Positions 8,898 through 19,064 of a stretch of DNA of 64,000 nucleotides are shown piece by piece (within the stretch, counting starts at the first letter, position 1; each line of letters opens with the position of its first letter). The translations under genes and the position numbers were made by a program. Source of the stretch: JASLDZ01 sp964244065 (GTDB lineage Bacteria > Pseudomonadota > Alphaproteobacteria > Caulobacterales > Caulobacteraceae); the NCBI GenBank assembly GCA_964244065.1, contig CAXTHH010000003.1:1-64000 (forward strand), written 5' to 3'. Under the pieces are notes generated by a model that had not been told where the DNA came from, ran no database searches, and was given only the letters and a program-made list of their open reading frames with translations.

Positions 8898-9260
8898 ATG
8901 CCCGATGAAGCACCGCTCGAATGGACGACGTCTGAGGAGGATGAAAGCTTCCTCATGACCAACTTGTATCCGCGACGCACGGGCTTGCCGATGACGGTGT
9001 GGGTCGGCCCACGCTCCGGTGCACGCCACGACGTGCGCATCAAGGTGAGCACCTCGCCCGGCGACCGCATCGATCTTCGCACGGCGGCGGTTGTCGGCGT
9101 GCGCCCCGCGCCGCATCTTGTTCACGGTCAACTCAGCCGTTCCGACCTGGAACAGGTCGCCGCTTGGATCCAGCTGAACGAGGACATGATCCTCCGACAT
9201 TGGACGGGCGAGTACGACGGAGGCGATGTGGTGGAGAACTTGAAGCGGCTGCCGAGCTAA
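8898..9260 (+). CDS. Conserved hypothetical protein, weakly DUF4160-like
   Basis: 120-residue soluble protein on the plus strand, from ATG 8898; the frame is open slightly further upstream without a better start. Features: MTNLYPRRTGLPMTVWVGPR, then HDVRIKVS, and a C-terminal LSRSDLEQVAAWIQLNEDMILRHW helix followed by an acidic loop. The C-terminal helix resembles DUF4160, whose members often accompany toxin-antitoxin genes, but no partner is visible here. GC is lower than in neighbours. It converges with guaB with only 7 bases between. Confidence 0.65.
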   Translation: MPDEAPLEWTTSEEDESFLMTNLYPRRTGLPMTVWVGPRSGARHDVRIKVSTSPGDRIDLRTAAVVGVRPAPHLVHGQLSRSDLEQVAAWIQLNEDMILRHWTGEYDGGDVVENLKRLPS

Positions 9261-9267
9261 GAGGGCT

Positions 9268-10728
<1,461 letters not shown>

Positions 10729-10777
10729 GCGGAGCCCCTGTTTTGCGGGGCGGGTCTATCGACGGTGGTCCCGGCGA

Positions 10778-11491
10778 TCAACCCGCGAGGCGCCGACGCC
10801 CCGTGGCCACGAGGTAGACCTCGCTCGACTCGGCGCGACTGGCCTTCGGCTTGACGTTCTTCACCTCGTCGAAGTCCGCCTTGAGCCGGGCCAGGAGCTC
10901 GCCGGCCGCCCCGCCCTGGAAGCTCTTGGTCACGAAGCTTCCGCCGGGCTTCAGCACCTCAGCGGCGAAGGCGGCGGCCGCCTCGATCAGGCCGACGATG
11001 CGCAGGTGGTCGGTCTCGCGGTGGCCGCTGGTGTTGGGCGCCATGTCGGAGAGCACGAGGTCGGGCACGCCGCCCAGCGCCTGCAACAGGCGCGCGGGCA
11101 TGGCGGGGTCGGTGAAGTCGCCCTCGATCAGCTCGGCCCCAGGGATCGGGTCCACGTGCAGCAGGTCCACGCCCGCCACCGCCGCCGCCCCGCGCTTGAG
11201 CGCCACCTGCACCCAGCCGCCCGGCGCACAGCCGAGGTCGATGACGCGCGAACCGCGGCGCAGCAGGTGGAAGCGGTCGTCGATCTCCAGCAGCTTGAAG
11301 GCGGCGCGCGAGCGCCAGCCCTCCGCCTTGGCCTGCTGGACGTAGGGGTCGTTCAGCTGCCGCCGCAGCCACTCCGCCGAGGACATGGACCGATCGGCGG
11401 CCGTCTTCACGCGCTGGCCGAGGCCGCGCCCCCCTGCCGCCCCGCCCGTGGGCGGCCGCACCATGCGGCGTCGGGGCTCGTCCTCGGCCAT
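10778..11491 (-). CDS. rlmE: 23S rRNA (uridine-2'-O-)-methyltransferase RlmE (FtsJ/RrmJ)
   Basis: 237 residues. It methylates the ribose of a uridine in the A-site loop of 23S rRNA during late 50S assembly. SAM-binding VIDLGCAPGGWVQVA and the K-D-K-E catalytic tetrad are visible: K in RAAFKLLEID, D in LSDMAPNTSGH, K in VTKSFQGG, E in SSEVYLVA. An N-terminal basic extension of about 30 residues is longer than in E. coli. It follows the Ohr gene by 7 bases on the same strand and is probably its operon partner. Confidence 0.95.
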   Translation of the reverse strand: MAEDEPRRRMVRPPTGGAAGGRGLGQRVKTAADRSMSSAEWLRRQLNDPYVQQAKAEGWRSRAAFKLLEIDDRFHLLRRGSRVIDLGCAPGGWVQVALKRGAAAVAGVDLLHVDPIPGAELIEGDFTDPAMPARLLQALGGVPDLVLSDMAPNTSGHRETDHLRIVGLIEAAAAFAAEVLKPGGSFVTKSFQGGAAGELLARLKADFDEVKNVKPKASRAESSEVYLVATGRRRLAG

Positions 11492-11498
11492 GCCGGAC

Positions 11499-11924
11499 TC
11501 AGGCCCCGCCCTTGGCGGTCGCGGTCGCAGGCGCGGTGTGGCGGAAGGCGCGGCTGTAGGGGCAGACCTCGTGCGCCTTGGCCACCAGCTCCTCCGCCTC
11601 TGACTGGCTGAGCTTCGGCAGGGTCGCCTCGATCTCGAAGGCGAGCGCGAAGGCCTCGCCCTCCTTGCCGATGGTGGCGCGGCAGGTGACGTTCAGGCCG
11701 GAGATGTCCTGCTTGGTGGAGCGCGCCACCGCGCCCACCGCGCCGGCGAAGCAGGCCGAGTAGCCCAGCGCGACCAGCTGCTCGGGATTCGTGCCGTTCC
11801 CGTCGCCGCCCATCTCCTTGGGAAAGCCGAGGTCGACCTTGACCTTGCCGTCGCTGGTCTCGGCGTGACCGCCCTGGCGCCCTCCCTGATTGGTGGCGGC
11901 TTCGGCGGTGTAGAGCGGGGTCAT
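11499..11924 (-). CDS. Organic hydroperoxide resistance protein, Ohr/OsmC family
   Basis: Thiol peroxidase of 141 residues that reduces organic hydroperoxides using two cysteines, here Cys58 (GYSACFAGA) and Cys121 (HEVCPYSRAF), both in family-typical positions, with the NPEQLVALG segment. Ohr-subfamily features (MTPLYTAEA start, GGHAETSDG) fit better than OsmC. Start ATG 11924 overlaps the Ppx/GppA stop (ATGA); the frame continuing upstream is antisense to that gene. No OhrR regulator is adjacent, so inducible control is not evident. Confidence 0.92.
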   Translation of the reverse strand: MTPLYTAEAATNQGGRQGGHAETSDGKVKVDLGFPKEMGGDGNGTNPEQLVALGYSACFAGAVGAVARSTKQDISGLNVTCRATIGKEGEAFALAFEIEATLPKLSQSEAEELVAKAHEVCPYSRAFRHTAPATATAKGGA

Positions 11925-13048
11925 TGCACGTCTCCTTGCGGCTCGGCGCCGGAGCGCCCGCCTCCTGAACGCCGCCGGCGCCGTCGCGCGTTCCCGCTGG
12001 GCGCGCGCCGCTCGGCCATCAGGCTCATCAGCAGGCCCTCGCGCAGGCCGCGATCGGCCACGCGCACGCGCTCGCAGGGCCACAGCTCCTGCACCGCCTC
12101 CAGGATCGCGGCGCCGGCGAGCACCAGGTCGGCGCGGTCGGGGCCGATGCACGGCTCGGCCGCGCGACCGTCACGGTCCAGCGCGATCAGGCGGTCCGCG
12201 GCGGCGCGACAGTCGGCGCGCGTCAGCCACAGCCCGTCCACCCGGGCGCGCTCGTACCGGCGCAGGCCGAGGTGCAGGCCCGCAAGGCTGGTGATGGCGC
12301 CGGAGGTGCCGATCAGATGGGCGCGCCCGTTGGTGAAGTGCGGGCGCAGGGGGTCGGCCGCCTCGAACTTGGCCACCTCGGCCTTCACGTGGTCGACCAT
12401 GGCCCGGAACCAGGCCGCGCCCGCCGGCTCGGGCTCCGGGAAGCGCTCGGCCAGCGTCACCACGCCGAGGGGCACGGAGAGCCACGCGGCCATGTGCGAG
12501 CGGCCCTCCGCACGGGTGCGCTCAAGGTCCACCCACGAGAGCTCGGTGGAGCCCCCGCCCACGTCCACCACCAGGGCGGCGGGCGCCTCCGGATCGGTCA
12601 GCGCCGCGCAGCCGGCGACAGAGAGGCGCGCCTCCTCCGCGGGGGCGATGATGCGCAGCCGGATGCCCGTCTCGGCGGCGACCCTGTCCACGAAGGCGGC
12701 GCCGTTCTCGGCGGCGCGGCAGGCCTGGGTGGCCACCGCCTCCAGCTTGACCACGCGGCGGCGGCGCAGCTTGTCGGCGCAGATGGAGAGCGCCGCCACC
12801 GCCCGGTCCATGGCCCCCTCGTCGAGGCGGCCGGTGCGCGACAGGTTCTCGCCCAGGCGCACGATGCGCGAGAAGGCCTCCACCACGCGGAAGCCCGACC
12901 CGTCGCCGTCGGGGGACGAGTCGGGCGTGGCGATCAGCAGGCGGCAGTTGTTGGTGCCGAGGTCGAGCGCGCCGTAGCAGACGGGCGGGCGGCCGCCGCC
13001 CCAACGCTCCGTGACGCGCGGGGCCGCGGCCCCGTCGGATGGCGTCAT
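11921..13048 (-). CDS. Ppx/GppA-family phosphatase
   Basis: 375 residues with the actin-like ATPase fold of exopolyphosphatases and pppGpp phosphatases: phosphate-1 loop ALDLGTNNCRLLIA near residue 27, the EAVATQACRAAENG stretch, and phosphate-2 loop VVDVGGGSTEL near residue 158. The C-terminal HD-like domain of long Ppx proteins is absent, so it is the short alphaproteobacterial form. The C-terminus is unusually basic (RRRRRRSGGG). Sequence alone does not separate polyphosphate from pppGpp as substrate. It is upstream of, and coupled to, ohr and rlmE. Confidence 0.9.
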   Translation of the reverse strand: MTPSDGAAAPRVTERWGGGRPPVCYGALDLGTNNCRLLIATPDSSPDGDGSGFRVVEAFSRIVRLGENLSRTGRLDEGAMDRAVAALSICADKLRRRRVVKLEAVATQACRAAENGAAFVDRVAAETGIRLRIIAPAEEARLSVAGCAALTDPEAPAALVVDVGGGSTELSWVDLERTRAEGRSHMAAWLSVPLGVVTLAERFPEPEPAGAAWFRAMVDHVKAEVAKFEAADPLRPHFTNGRAHLIGTSGAITSLAGLHLGLRRYERARVDGLWLTRADCRAAADRLIALDRDGRAAEPCIGPDRADLVLAGAAILEAVQELWPCERVRVADRGLREGLLMSLMAERRAPSGNARRRRRRSGGGRSGAEPQGDVQ

Positions 13049-13213
13049 GCGCCCGCCCTCTCCCGGCCGAGCGCCCCGTGAGCCCCGCCGCCTTGCCGAA
13101 CGGCGTAGCAGTCCCGGCCGCTCTTGCGAACCCGGCGCCCGTCGCGCGGGCGCCCGCCGCCCTGCGACTTCCCGTTCATCGACGTGTCAGGTCGCCTCGG
13201 TCATGGTCATGTC

Positions 13214-13540
13214 ATGGAGACTCGAACGGCGCGCTTCCAGATCGGCCAGGTGGTGCGCCACCGGCTGTTCCCTTTCCGGGGCGTCATCTTCGACGTCGAC
13301 CCGACCTTCGCCAACACGGAGGAGTGGTGGGCCGCGATCCCGGAGGAGATCCGGCCGACGAAGGACCAACCCTTCTACCACCTCCTGGCCGAGAACGCGG
13401 ACAGCTCCTACACGGCCTACGTCTCCGAGCAGAACCTGTTGCCCGACGACGCGGGCCCGGTGGGGCACCCGCAGGCCGACGTCATGTTCGCGGGCTACCT
13501 GGACGGCCGCTACCGCCGCCGGGCGCACGTCGCCCACTGA
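13214..13540 (+). CDS. hspQ: Heat shock protein HspQ
   Basis: 108 residues from ATG 13214. HspQ binds hemimethylated DNA in E. coli and acts as a specificity factor for the Lon protease. Family marks are ARFQIGQVVRHRLFPFRGVIFDVDP, the aromatic EEWW and the PFYHLLAEN / YVSEQNLLPD segments. It diverges from the Ppx/GppA gene. I could not find a convincing heat-shock promoter upstream. A GC-rich 8-bp hairpin (GGCGCCCG) lies about 65 bases before the start. Confidence 0.93.
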   Translation: METRTARFQIGQVVRHRLFPFRGVIFDVDPTFANTEEWWAAIPEEIRPTKDQPFYHLLAENADSSYTAYVSEQNLLPDDAGPVGHPQADVMFAGYLDGRYRRRAHVAH

Positions 13541-13659
13541 GCGCGGGGCGCGCCGACGCCCGGTCCACCAACGCGCGGCGCGCTATGCTCTCCCTTCGGG
13601 GCTGACATAGACTGCACGCATGCGACCCCCCTCCCCGGCCTCCTTCTTGTCGCGTCGCG

Positions 13660-13691
13660 TGTCGTGTCGCCGAAGTGCACGCGACACGACA
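13660..13691. promoter_or_regulatory. Perfect 11-bp dyad upstream of phhA (candidate operator)
   Basis: Inverted repeat TGTCGTGTCGC - 10 bases - GCGACACGACA, ending 82 bases before the phhA start. Extra TGTCGCG-type half-sites precede the left arm. The symmetry and one-turn spacing suit a dimeric regulator. A transcript hairpin cannot be excluded, but no T-run follows. Confidence 0.5.
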
Positions 13692-13773
13692 TCGGCCTGG
13701 GGCCGGCCCGCTTGGGAAGGCCGGAACGCTCCCCCTCGCCCGCGCGCTTGGCCGGCATGCTAGGCTCTCCCGC

Positions 13774-14649
13774 ATGAGCGCAGACGGACACCTCCCCGCC
13801 CCGCCCGAGGGCGCCCTCGCCGACTGGACGATCCCGCAGGGCTGGGAGCGCTACACCGCCGAGGAGCACCGCACCTGGGTGACCCTGTACGAGCGCCAGG
13901 CCGAGGTGCTGCCGGGCCGCGCCTGCGACGCCTTCCTCCGCGGGCTCGACGCCCTGGACCTGCACGGCGCGGGCATCCCCGACTTCCTGCAGCTCTCCGA
14001 GACGCTGCGCGCGCTGACCGGCTGGAGCGTGGTGGCGGTGCCGGGGCTGGTGCCGGACGACGTCTTCTTCGACCACCTCGCCAACCGGCGCTTCCCGGCG
14101 GGCGCCTTCATCCGCCGGCCCGACCAGCTGGACTATCTGCAGGAGCCGGATGTCTTCCACGACGTCTACGGCCACGTGCCGATGCTCACCGACCCCACCT
14201 TCGCCGACTACATGGCCGCCTACGGCCGGGGCGGGCGGCGGGCGCTGGAGCTGGGGCGGCTGAAGAACCTGGCGCGCCTCTACTGGTACACGGTGGAGTT
14301 CGGGCTGCTGACCACGCCGGAGGGCCTGCGCATCTACGGCGCCGGCATCGTCTCCTCCCCGGCGGAGAGCGTGTTCGCCCTGGAGGCGCCTGACCCCAAC
14401 CGCATCGGCTTCGACCTGGAGCGGGTGATGCGCACGCCCTACCGGATCGACGACTTCCAGCAGGTCTACTTCGTGGCGGACTCGCTGCAGCAGCTGCAGG
14501 ACGAGACGCAGGCGGACTTCGCCGCCCTCTACGCCCGCCTGCCCACGCTGGCCGACATCCCCATCGCCGGCGTCCTGCCAGAGGACCGGGTGTTGAGCCG
14601 GGGCAGCCAGGTACATGCGCTGTCCCGCGGCGGCGAAGCGGTCGGCTGA
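13774..14649 (+). CDS. phhA: Phenylalanine 4-monooxygenase
   Basis: Iron- and pterin-dependent hydroxylase converting phenylalanine to tyrosine, the entry to tyrosine degradation. 291 residues from ATG 13774 (the frame is open upstream to 13675 but through repeat-like DNA). Iron ligands are His129 and His134 in VFHDVYGHVP and Glu175 in WYTVEFGLLT; pterin and substrate contacts lie in the DFLQLSE and PTFADYM stretches. It is the short bacterial form without the ACT regulatory domain. No homogentisate-pathway genes are adjacent. A strong dyad upstream may be its operator. Confidence 0.96.
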   Translation: MSADGHLPAPPEGALADWTIPQGWERYTAEEHRTWVTLYERQAEVLPGRACDAFLRGLDALDLHGAGIPDFLQLSETLRALTGWSVVAVPGLVPDDVFFDHLANRRFPAGAFIRRPDQLDYLQEPDVFHDVYGHVPMLTDPTFADYMAAYGRGGRRALELGRLKNLARLYWYTVEFGLLTTPEGLRIYGAGIVSSPAESVFALEAPDPNRIGFDLERVMRTPYRIDDFQQVYFVADSLQQLQDETQADFAALYARLPTLADIPIAGVLPEDRVLSRGSQVHALSRGGEAVG

Positions 14650-14683
14650 GCCGACTTGGCGGACCCCTGTCGCCACCTCCCTC

Positions 14684-14783
14684 GTCGCCCTCGGGCTTGA
14701 CCCGAGGGCCGAGCGGTCGGCGCGCTCCCGATCGATCTCTGCGCACGACCGGCGCCCGGCCCTCGGGTTCGCCCGAGGGCGAC
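14684..14783. repeat. Palindromic element, family B copy 1
   Basis: Two hairpins in opposite orientation. The left arm at 14684-14711 (core CCCTCGGG-CTTGA-CCCGAGGG) and the right arm at 14757-14783 are near-perfect inverted copies. The spacer contains GCGCACGACCGGCGCC, which is also in copy 2. It lies between the convergent phhA and tamB. No T-run, so not a simple terminator. Confidence 0.85.
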
Positions 14784-14810
14784 TGAGGGCCGGCGCTTGG
14801 CCCGGGACGA

Positions 14811-17800
14811 TCAGCGGTTCTGCCGGAACCGCACCGACAGACGCGAAGCCCCGCCCGTCCACACTTGGCCGAGCAGCGACAGGTTGCGCCGCACCCGCCA
14901 TTCCAGGGTGGCGGAGGAGCCGGTGCGGCCGGTGGCCAGGTTCTGCGTCTGGCTCTCGCCGCGGCCGTTCCCCGCGCCCGTGAGCTCCAGGTAGACGTCG
15001 TTGGTCAGGTACTTGCCGCCGCTGATGGTGGCGCCCGAAGGCCCGCCCCCCAGCGCCAGCCGGTCCAGGCCCGCGAACTGGCGCAGGCTGCCCAGCACGT
15101 CGAGCCCGCCGCCCGTGGCCAGGGCGGTGACGGCCGACGCCAGCTGCGCGGCCTCGAAGGGCGAGAGCTGAGAGGCGGACACGCCGAACAGCACCCGCGA
15201 CAGGATCTCGTCCTGCGGCAGCACGGGGATGGATGTCAGCGCGATCTGCGGGTTGGAGGCGGCGCCGGTGACCCTCACCCGGGCGTCCAGCCCGTTCTCG
15301 TTGCGCTCGGCGGTGAGGTCCAGGCGGATCAGCTCGGGCTTGGCGGCCAGGCGGATCGTCCCGAACTCGTTGAAGTCGAACCGCTTGCCCGAGAAGTCGT
15401 AGGAGCCGCGCACCACCCGCGCCGTCCCCGTCAGGTCGGGGGCGGCGGTGGTGCCGCCCACGTGCGCGTCAAGCGAGAGCTCCACGTCCAGTCCCCGGCC
15501 GCGCACGTAGAGGCCGCGGGGCGCGGTGATGCTCACGTCCAGGCCTACGGCGGTGGCGGCGGCGCGGCGCGGCGGCCCGCTCGCGGGATCGGCGCCCGGG
15601 CGCGCGGGGGCGTTCAGCTCGATCACGTCCAGGGCGACCACGCCGACCGTGGTGGGCGCCTTGGCGGTGAAGTCGGCGCGGTCGACGCCAAGCCGCCCCA
15701 CCAGCTTGGCGCGCCCGGCGGCGTCGCGCGTGACGGTGACCTGGCCGGAGGTGGTGGCCCGGCCGTACTCGTTGTCGAACAGGTGGAAGCGGCGCACGTC
15801 CAGCTTCAGGGTGGAGCCGCCGTCGCGCGCCAGGCTGACCGACCCCTCCCCCGCCAGCGTGCCGCCCTTGCCGTCATCCCCCGCGAAGCGGCGCACGGTG
15901 ACGAGGTTGCGGCCGAACTCGGCGGAGCCTTCCAGGTTCTTCAGCGTGAGCCCGATGCCGCTGTCGGTCACCGCGCCGCCGGCGAGCTGCGCCCCGCCTG
16001 TCACCCGGGGGTCGCCCAGCGTGCCGGCGAGCGCCGCGCGGGCGGTCAGCTTGCCCGAGACGGTGCGCTCGCCGCCCAGGAACAGGTCCCACAGGGGCCG
16101 CAGCTCACCGTCCACCGCGACCTCGCCGGTGAACGGGCGCGTGCGGTCCACCGCCACGCGGAACGGCCTGGCGGCGGCCTCGGCCGGCAGATCGAGCCGG
16201 CCGTCGGCCTTCAGGCCTTGGGCGTTGGTGGCCGAGGCGTCCAGCCGCAGCCGCCCACCCGCCAGGTCTCCGCGCACGCTCGCGTCAAGCGCCAGATCGG
16301 CGGTGGCGTCCCGGGTGCGCGCGCCCTTCAGCGCCGCCTCGAACCGGCCGCCGAGCGTGCGGCCGCGCCCGTTCAGCGCCAGGCGGCCGGTGACCTGCCC
16401 CACGTAGTCCTCGTTGAACGCGCCCAGGCCCACGCCGGCGAGCTCGGCCCGGGCGTCGAGCGCCTCGCCCGCCTGCCGGCCGTCGAGCGACAGGCTGCCC
16501 CCGGCGAGCGCCAGGCGCAGGCGGGTGGAGAGCTCGTCCGGCCCGAACCGCAGGCGCGCCGTCTCCAGCGTGCGCACGGGCGCGCCCCGCAGGCGGCCGG
16601 CGCCGTCCAGCGTCAGCTCCCGCGCGGCGCCCGCCTTGGCGAGCACGCCGGAACCGGCCCAGCGCCAGTCGATCGGCACGCCCGCGTCCGCATCCACGCG
16701 GAAGGGCAGCCGGTCCAGCGGCCCGTCCGCGCTCAGCTGCACGGAGCGCACCGCCCAGCCCGCGCCCACCAGCGCCAAGTCGCGCCCGTCGAGCCGCAGC
16801 GTCGCGCGCGCGCCGCCGGGCGCGGCCCCCGCGGCCGCCGCGATCTTGGCCGTGCCGGTCAGCCGACCTCGGGCCAGGAAGGCGCCCGGCCCGGCGGCCA
16901 GCGTCAGGTCGGCGGTGGAGGGCTCGCCGTCGCGCAGGGCCAGCGACCCGCCCAGCTTCACGCCCCCGGCGTCCGCCGCGATGTCGCGCAGGTCCACCCC
17001 GCGCGGGGCGAAGCGGAAGGCGGCCTTGGCCGTCGCCCGGCCGTAGTTACTGGGCCCGCTTACCGCGATCCGCCCGTCCAGCGTCCCGGCGCCGTCGCTG
17101 AGGAAGCTGAGGTCCAGCGCGGCGGGCGTCACCTGCAGCCGCCCGAGATCCAGCGTCTGCAGTCGGGCGTGCAGGTCGGCGCGGGGCGTGGCGAGCGGAC
17201 CTGTGAGCTTGCCGTCGCCGGTCATGGCGCCCGCGATCTCCAGCGGACCCACGGTGAACGGCCCGCGCGCGCGCCAGTCGAGGGCGAAGTCCATCACCTT
17301 CTGCGTGGAGTAGGTTCCGACCGCCGTGGCGTCGGCCGCCGCGCCGGTCAGGTCCGCCCGGTCGAGCTTGAAGCCGGCGGGCGTCCAGCTGCCCCGTGCG
17401 GTCAGCCGCGGTCCGGCGCCCAGCAGCCGGTCCAGCTCGCCAAGGCCCGTGGCGAAGGCCGCGCCCCGCCCCTCGCCGGTGAGCGTCCAGAAGTCCGAGC
17501 CCTTCTTCGAGGCGGCGTTGAACGTGGCGTCGACAGCCCCGTGCGAGCCCGGGCGCAGGCCGCGGAAGTCGGGCGCGGAGAAGCGGCCCTTGAAGCTGAG
17601 ATCGCCCAGGAGCGTGATGGCCCCGTCCGCATCCAGGCGGATGTAGCGGCCGACCACGTTCAGCGCCCGGAACAGCACCCGGCCGTCCGGCAGGCGCGCC
17701 AGATCCACGTGCGTGACCGGCTTGGGCCCGAGCAGCGGCGGAAGCAGACCCACGCCGCCCACGGCCGAGCCGGTGGCGTCGGTCACCACGCGCCAGGAGT

Positions 17801-19064
17801 TGTCGCGCTCGTGGGTGACCACCGCGGCGCCGTCCATGCGGCCGATGACGAGGTCGAGCTCGTCCAGGCGCTCGGCGGCCACGCGCGCCTCGATGCGCAG
17901 GTCGTCCCAGCCGCCGCGCGCCGTGCCCGCCGCGCGGGTCTGGCCGATCCTGGGCGGCTTGAACCAGGTGGAGAGGTCGTCCACCCGCGCCTCCACCGCC
18001 ATGCCCTCGATCCGCCGCCGGCCGGAGTCGAACGGGCCGTGGGCGGTGGCGCGGGCGAAGGCGCCCTCCAGCACCGCCTGCACGTCGTAGAGCTTGCCCC
18101 GCGGCACGGCGTGCAGCCGCAGCCGCGCTTCCGGCCCGATGCGCGGCACGTACTTGTCCGTGTGGTGCGAGGCGGCGAGCATGGCCACGGCCTCCACGTC
18201 CGCGCCGGCCTTGGACCAGCGTCCCACGGCGCGCAGCGGCGTGACGCTTCCCGAGCGGCTGTCGGCGTCCAGCCGCCCGCCCTGCGCGTCTGTGACCAGC
18301 ACGGCGTGCAGGCTGAAGGGCCGGTCGGCCGGCAGGCCCAGGCCGCCCGCGATCGCGCCGCCCGCGGCCTCCGTGGCGTCGGCGGTCAGGCGCAGGCGCT
18401 CCAGCTCCTTCAGGTCGAAGTCGAAGCGCAGGTGGTCGCCCCGGTGGATGCGGCTCTCCGCTTCCAGCCGCGAGGCCGTGCGCTTGTCGCGGAGCAGGTC
18501 GAGCGCGCCCTGCGCGTCCCAGTCGCCGGCCGCCACCGTCAGGGCCGGGCCGGTGCGCACGCGGGCCGAGACGGCGTCCAGCCGCACGGCCACGGGCAGG
18601 TCCTCCGGCGGGCGGGGCGGACGCTTCTCAAGCACCGGCGCGCGCGGGACGAACAGGTCCCCGACGCTGAGCGAGCGGGCGTGCACGCGTCGGCCCAGCA
18701 GCTCCAGCGGCCGCCAGTCCATGCGGATGTCCCGGGCGTCCAGCCAGGCGCCCCGGGCGTCGACGATGCGCAGGCGGCGCAGGCGGAAGCGGCCGAACGG
18801 GTCGCCCTCCAGGCCCTCCGCCAGGATGCGGCCCGCGGGCCCGGCGTGCATGGCGTTGGCCACGGCCACCACCGCCCGCCGCCCCGCCGGCGTCAGCGCC
18901 CCGAACCGCACCAGCAACGCCGCGGCGACCGTCAGCAGCAGCAGGGTGAGCAGCAGGTTCGCGCCGTGCGAGGCCCAGCGCCAGCGGTGGGCGCGCCGCG
19001 CAGGGGCGGGCGCCTCGGCATCGCGCTCGGCGGCCTCCTCCGGCGGCGGCAGAGCGTCGCTCAA
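14811..19064 (-). CDS. tamB: Translocation and assembly module subunit TamB
   Basis: 1417 residues. Inner-membrane-anchored protein spanning the periplasm, working with TamA in outer-membrane protein insertion and lipid traffic. One N-terminal transmembrane helix (about residues 33-55; LLLTLLLLTVAAALLV) is followed by very long beta-helical AsmA-like repeats. The C-terminal TamB (DUF490) domain has DEILSRVLFGVSASQLSPFEAAQLA and ends in a beta-signal-like RLSVRFRQNR. Start ATG overlaps the tamA stop. The antisense strand also has a long open frame; the minus frame is chosen on domain content. Confidence 0.95.
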   Translation of the reverse strand: MSDALPPPEEAAERDAEAPAPARRAHRWRWASHGANLLLTLLLLTVAAALLVRFGALTPAGRRAVVAVANAMHAGPAGRILAEGLEGDPFGRFRLRRLRIVDARGAWLDARDIRMDWRPLELLGRRVHARSLSVGDLFVPRAPVLEKRPPRPPEDLPVAVRLDAVSARVRTGPALTVAAGDWDAQGALDLLRDKRTASRLEAESRIHRGDHLRFDFDLKELERLRLTADATEAAGGAIAGGLGLPADRPFSLHAVLVTDAQGGRLDADSRSGSVTPLRAVGRWSKAGADVEAVAMLAASHHTDKYVPRIGPEARLRLHAVPRGKLYDVQAVLEGAFARATAHGPFDSGRRRIEGMAVEARVDDLSTWFKPPRIGQTRAAGTARGGWDDLRIEARVAAERLDELDLVIGRMDGAAVVTHERDNSWRVVTDATGSAVGGVGLLPPLLGPKPVTHVDLARLPDGRVLFRALNVVGRYIRLDADGAITLLGDLSFKGRFSAPDFRGLRPGSHGAVDATFNAASKKGSDFWTLTGEGRGAAFATGLGELDRLLGAGPRLTARGSWTPAGFKLDRADLTGAAADATAVGTYSTQKVMDFALDWRARGPFTVGPLEIAGAMTGDGKLTGPLATPRADLHARLQTLDLGRLQVTPAALDLSFLSDGAGTLDGRIAVSGPSNYGRATAKAAFRFAPRGVDLRDIAADAGGVKLGGSLALRDGEPSTADLTLAAGPGAFLARGRLTGTAKIAAAAGAAPGGARATLRLDGRDLALVGAGWAVRSVQLSADGPLDRLPFRVDADAGVPIDWRWAGSGVLAKAGAARELTLDGAGRLRGAPVRTLETARLRFGPDELSTRLRLALAGGSLSLDGRQAGEALDARAELAGVGLGAFNEDYVGQVTGRLALNGRGRTLGGRFEAALKGARTRDATADLALDASVRGDLAGGRLRLDASATNAQGLKADGRLDLPAEAAARPFRVAVDRTRPFTGEVAVDGELRPLWDLFLGGERTVSGKLTARAALAGTLGDPRVTGGAQLAGGAVTDSGIGLTLKNLEGSAEFGRNLVTVRRFAGDDGKGGTLAGEGSVSLARDGGSTLKLDVRRFHLFDNEYGRATTSGQVTVTRDAAGRAKLVGRLGVDRADFTAKAPTTVGVVALDVIELNAPARPGADPASGPPRRAAATAVGLDVSITAPRGLYVRGRGLDVELSLDAHVGGTTAAPDLTGTARVVRGSYDFSGKRFDFNEFGTIRLAAKPELIRLDLTAERNENGLDARVRVTGAASNPQIALTSIPVLPQDEILSRVLFGVSASQLSPFEAAQLASAVTALATGGGLDVLGSLRQFAGLDRLALGGGPSGATISGGKYLTNDVYLELTGAGNGRGESQTQNLATGRTGSSATLEWRVRRNLSLLGQVWTGGASRLSVRFRQNR

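Noticed and set aside
13133..13153. Hairpin GGCGCCCG-5-CGGGCGCC before hspQ as an RNA thermometer
   Set aside because: It lies too far from the hspQ ribosome-binding site to mask it and is too GC-rich to melt at heat-shock temperatures.
14684..14783. Family B element as the shared terminator of phhA and tamB
   Set aside because: Strong hairpins but no T-run on either strand, and the same unit occurs elsewhere away from gene ends; better treated as a repeat family.
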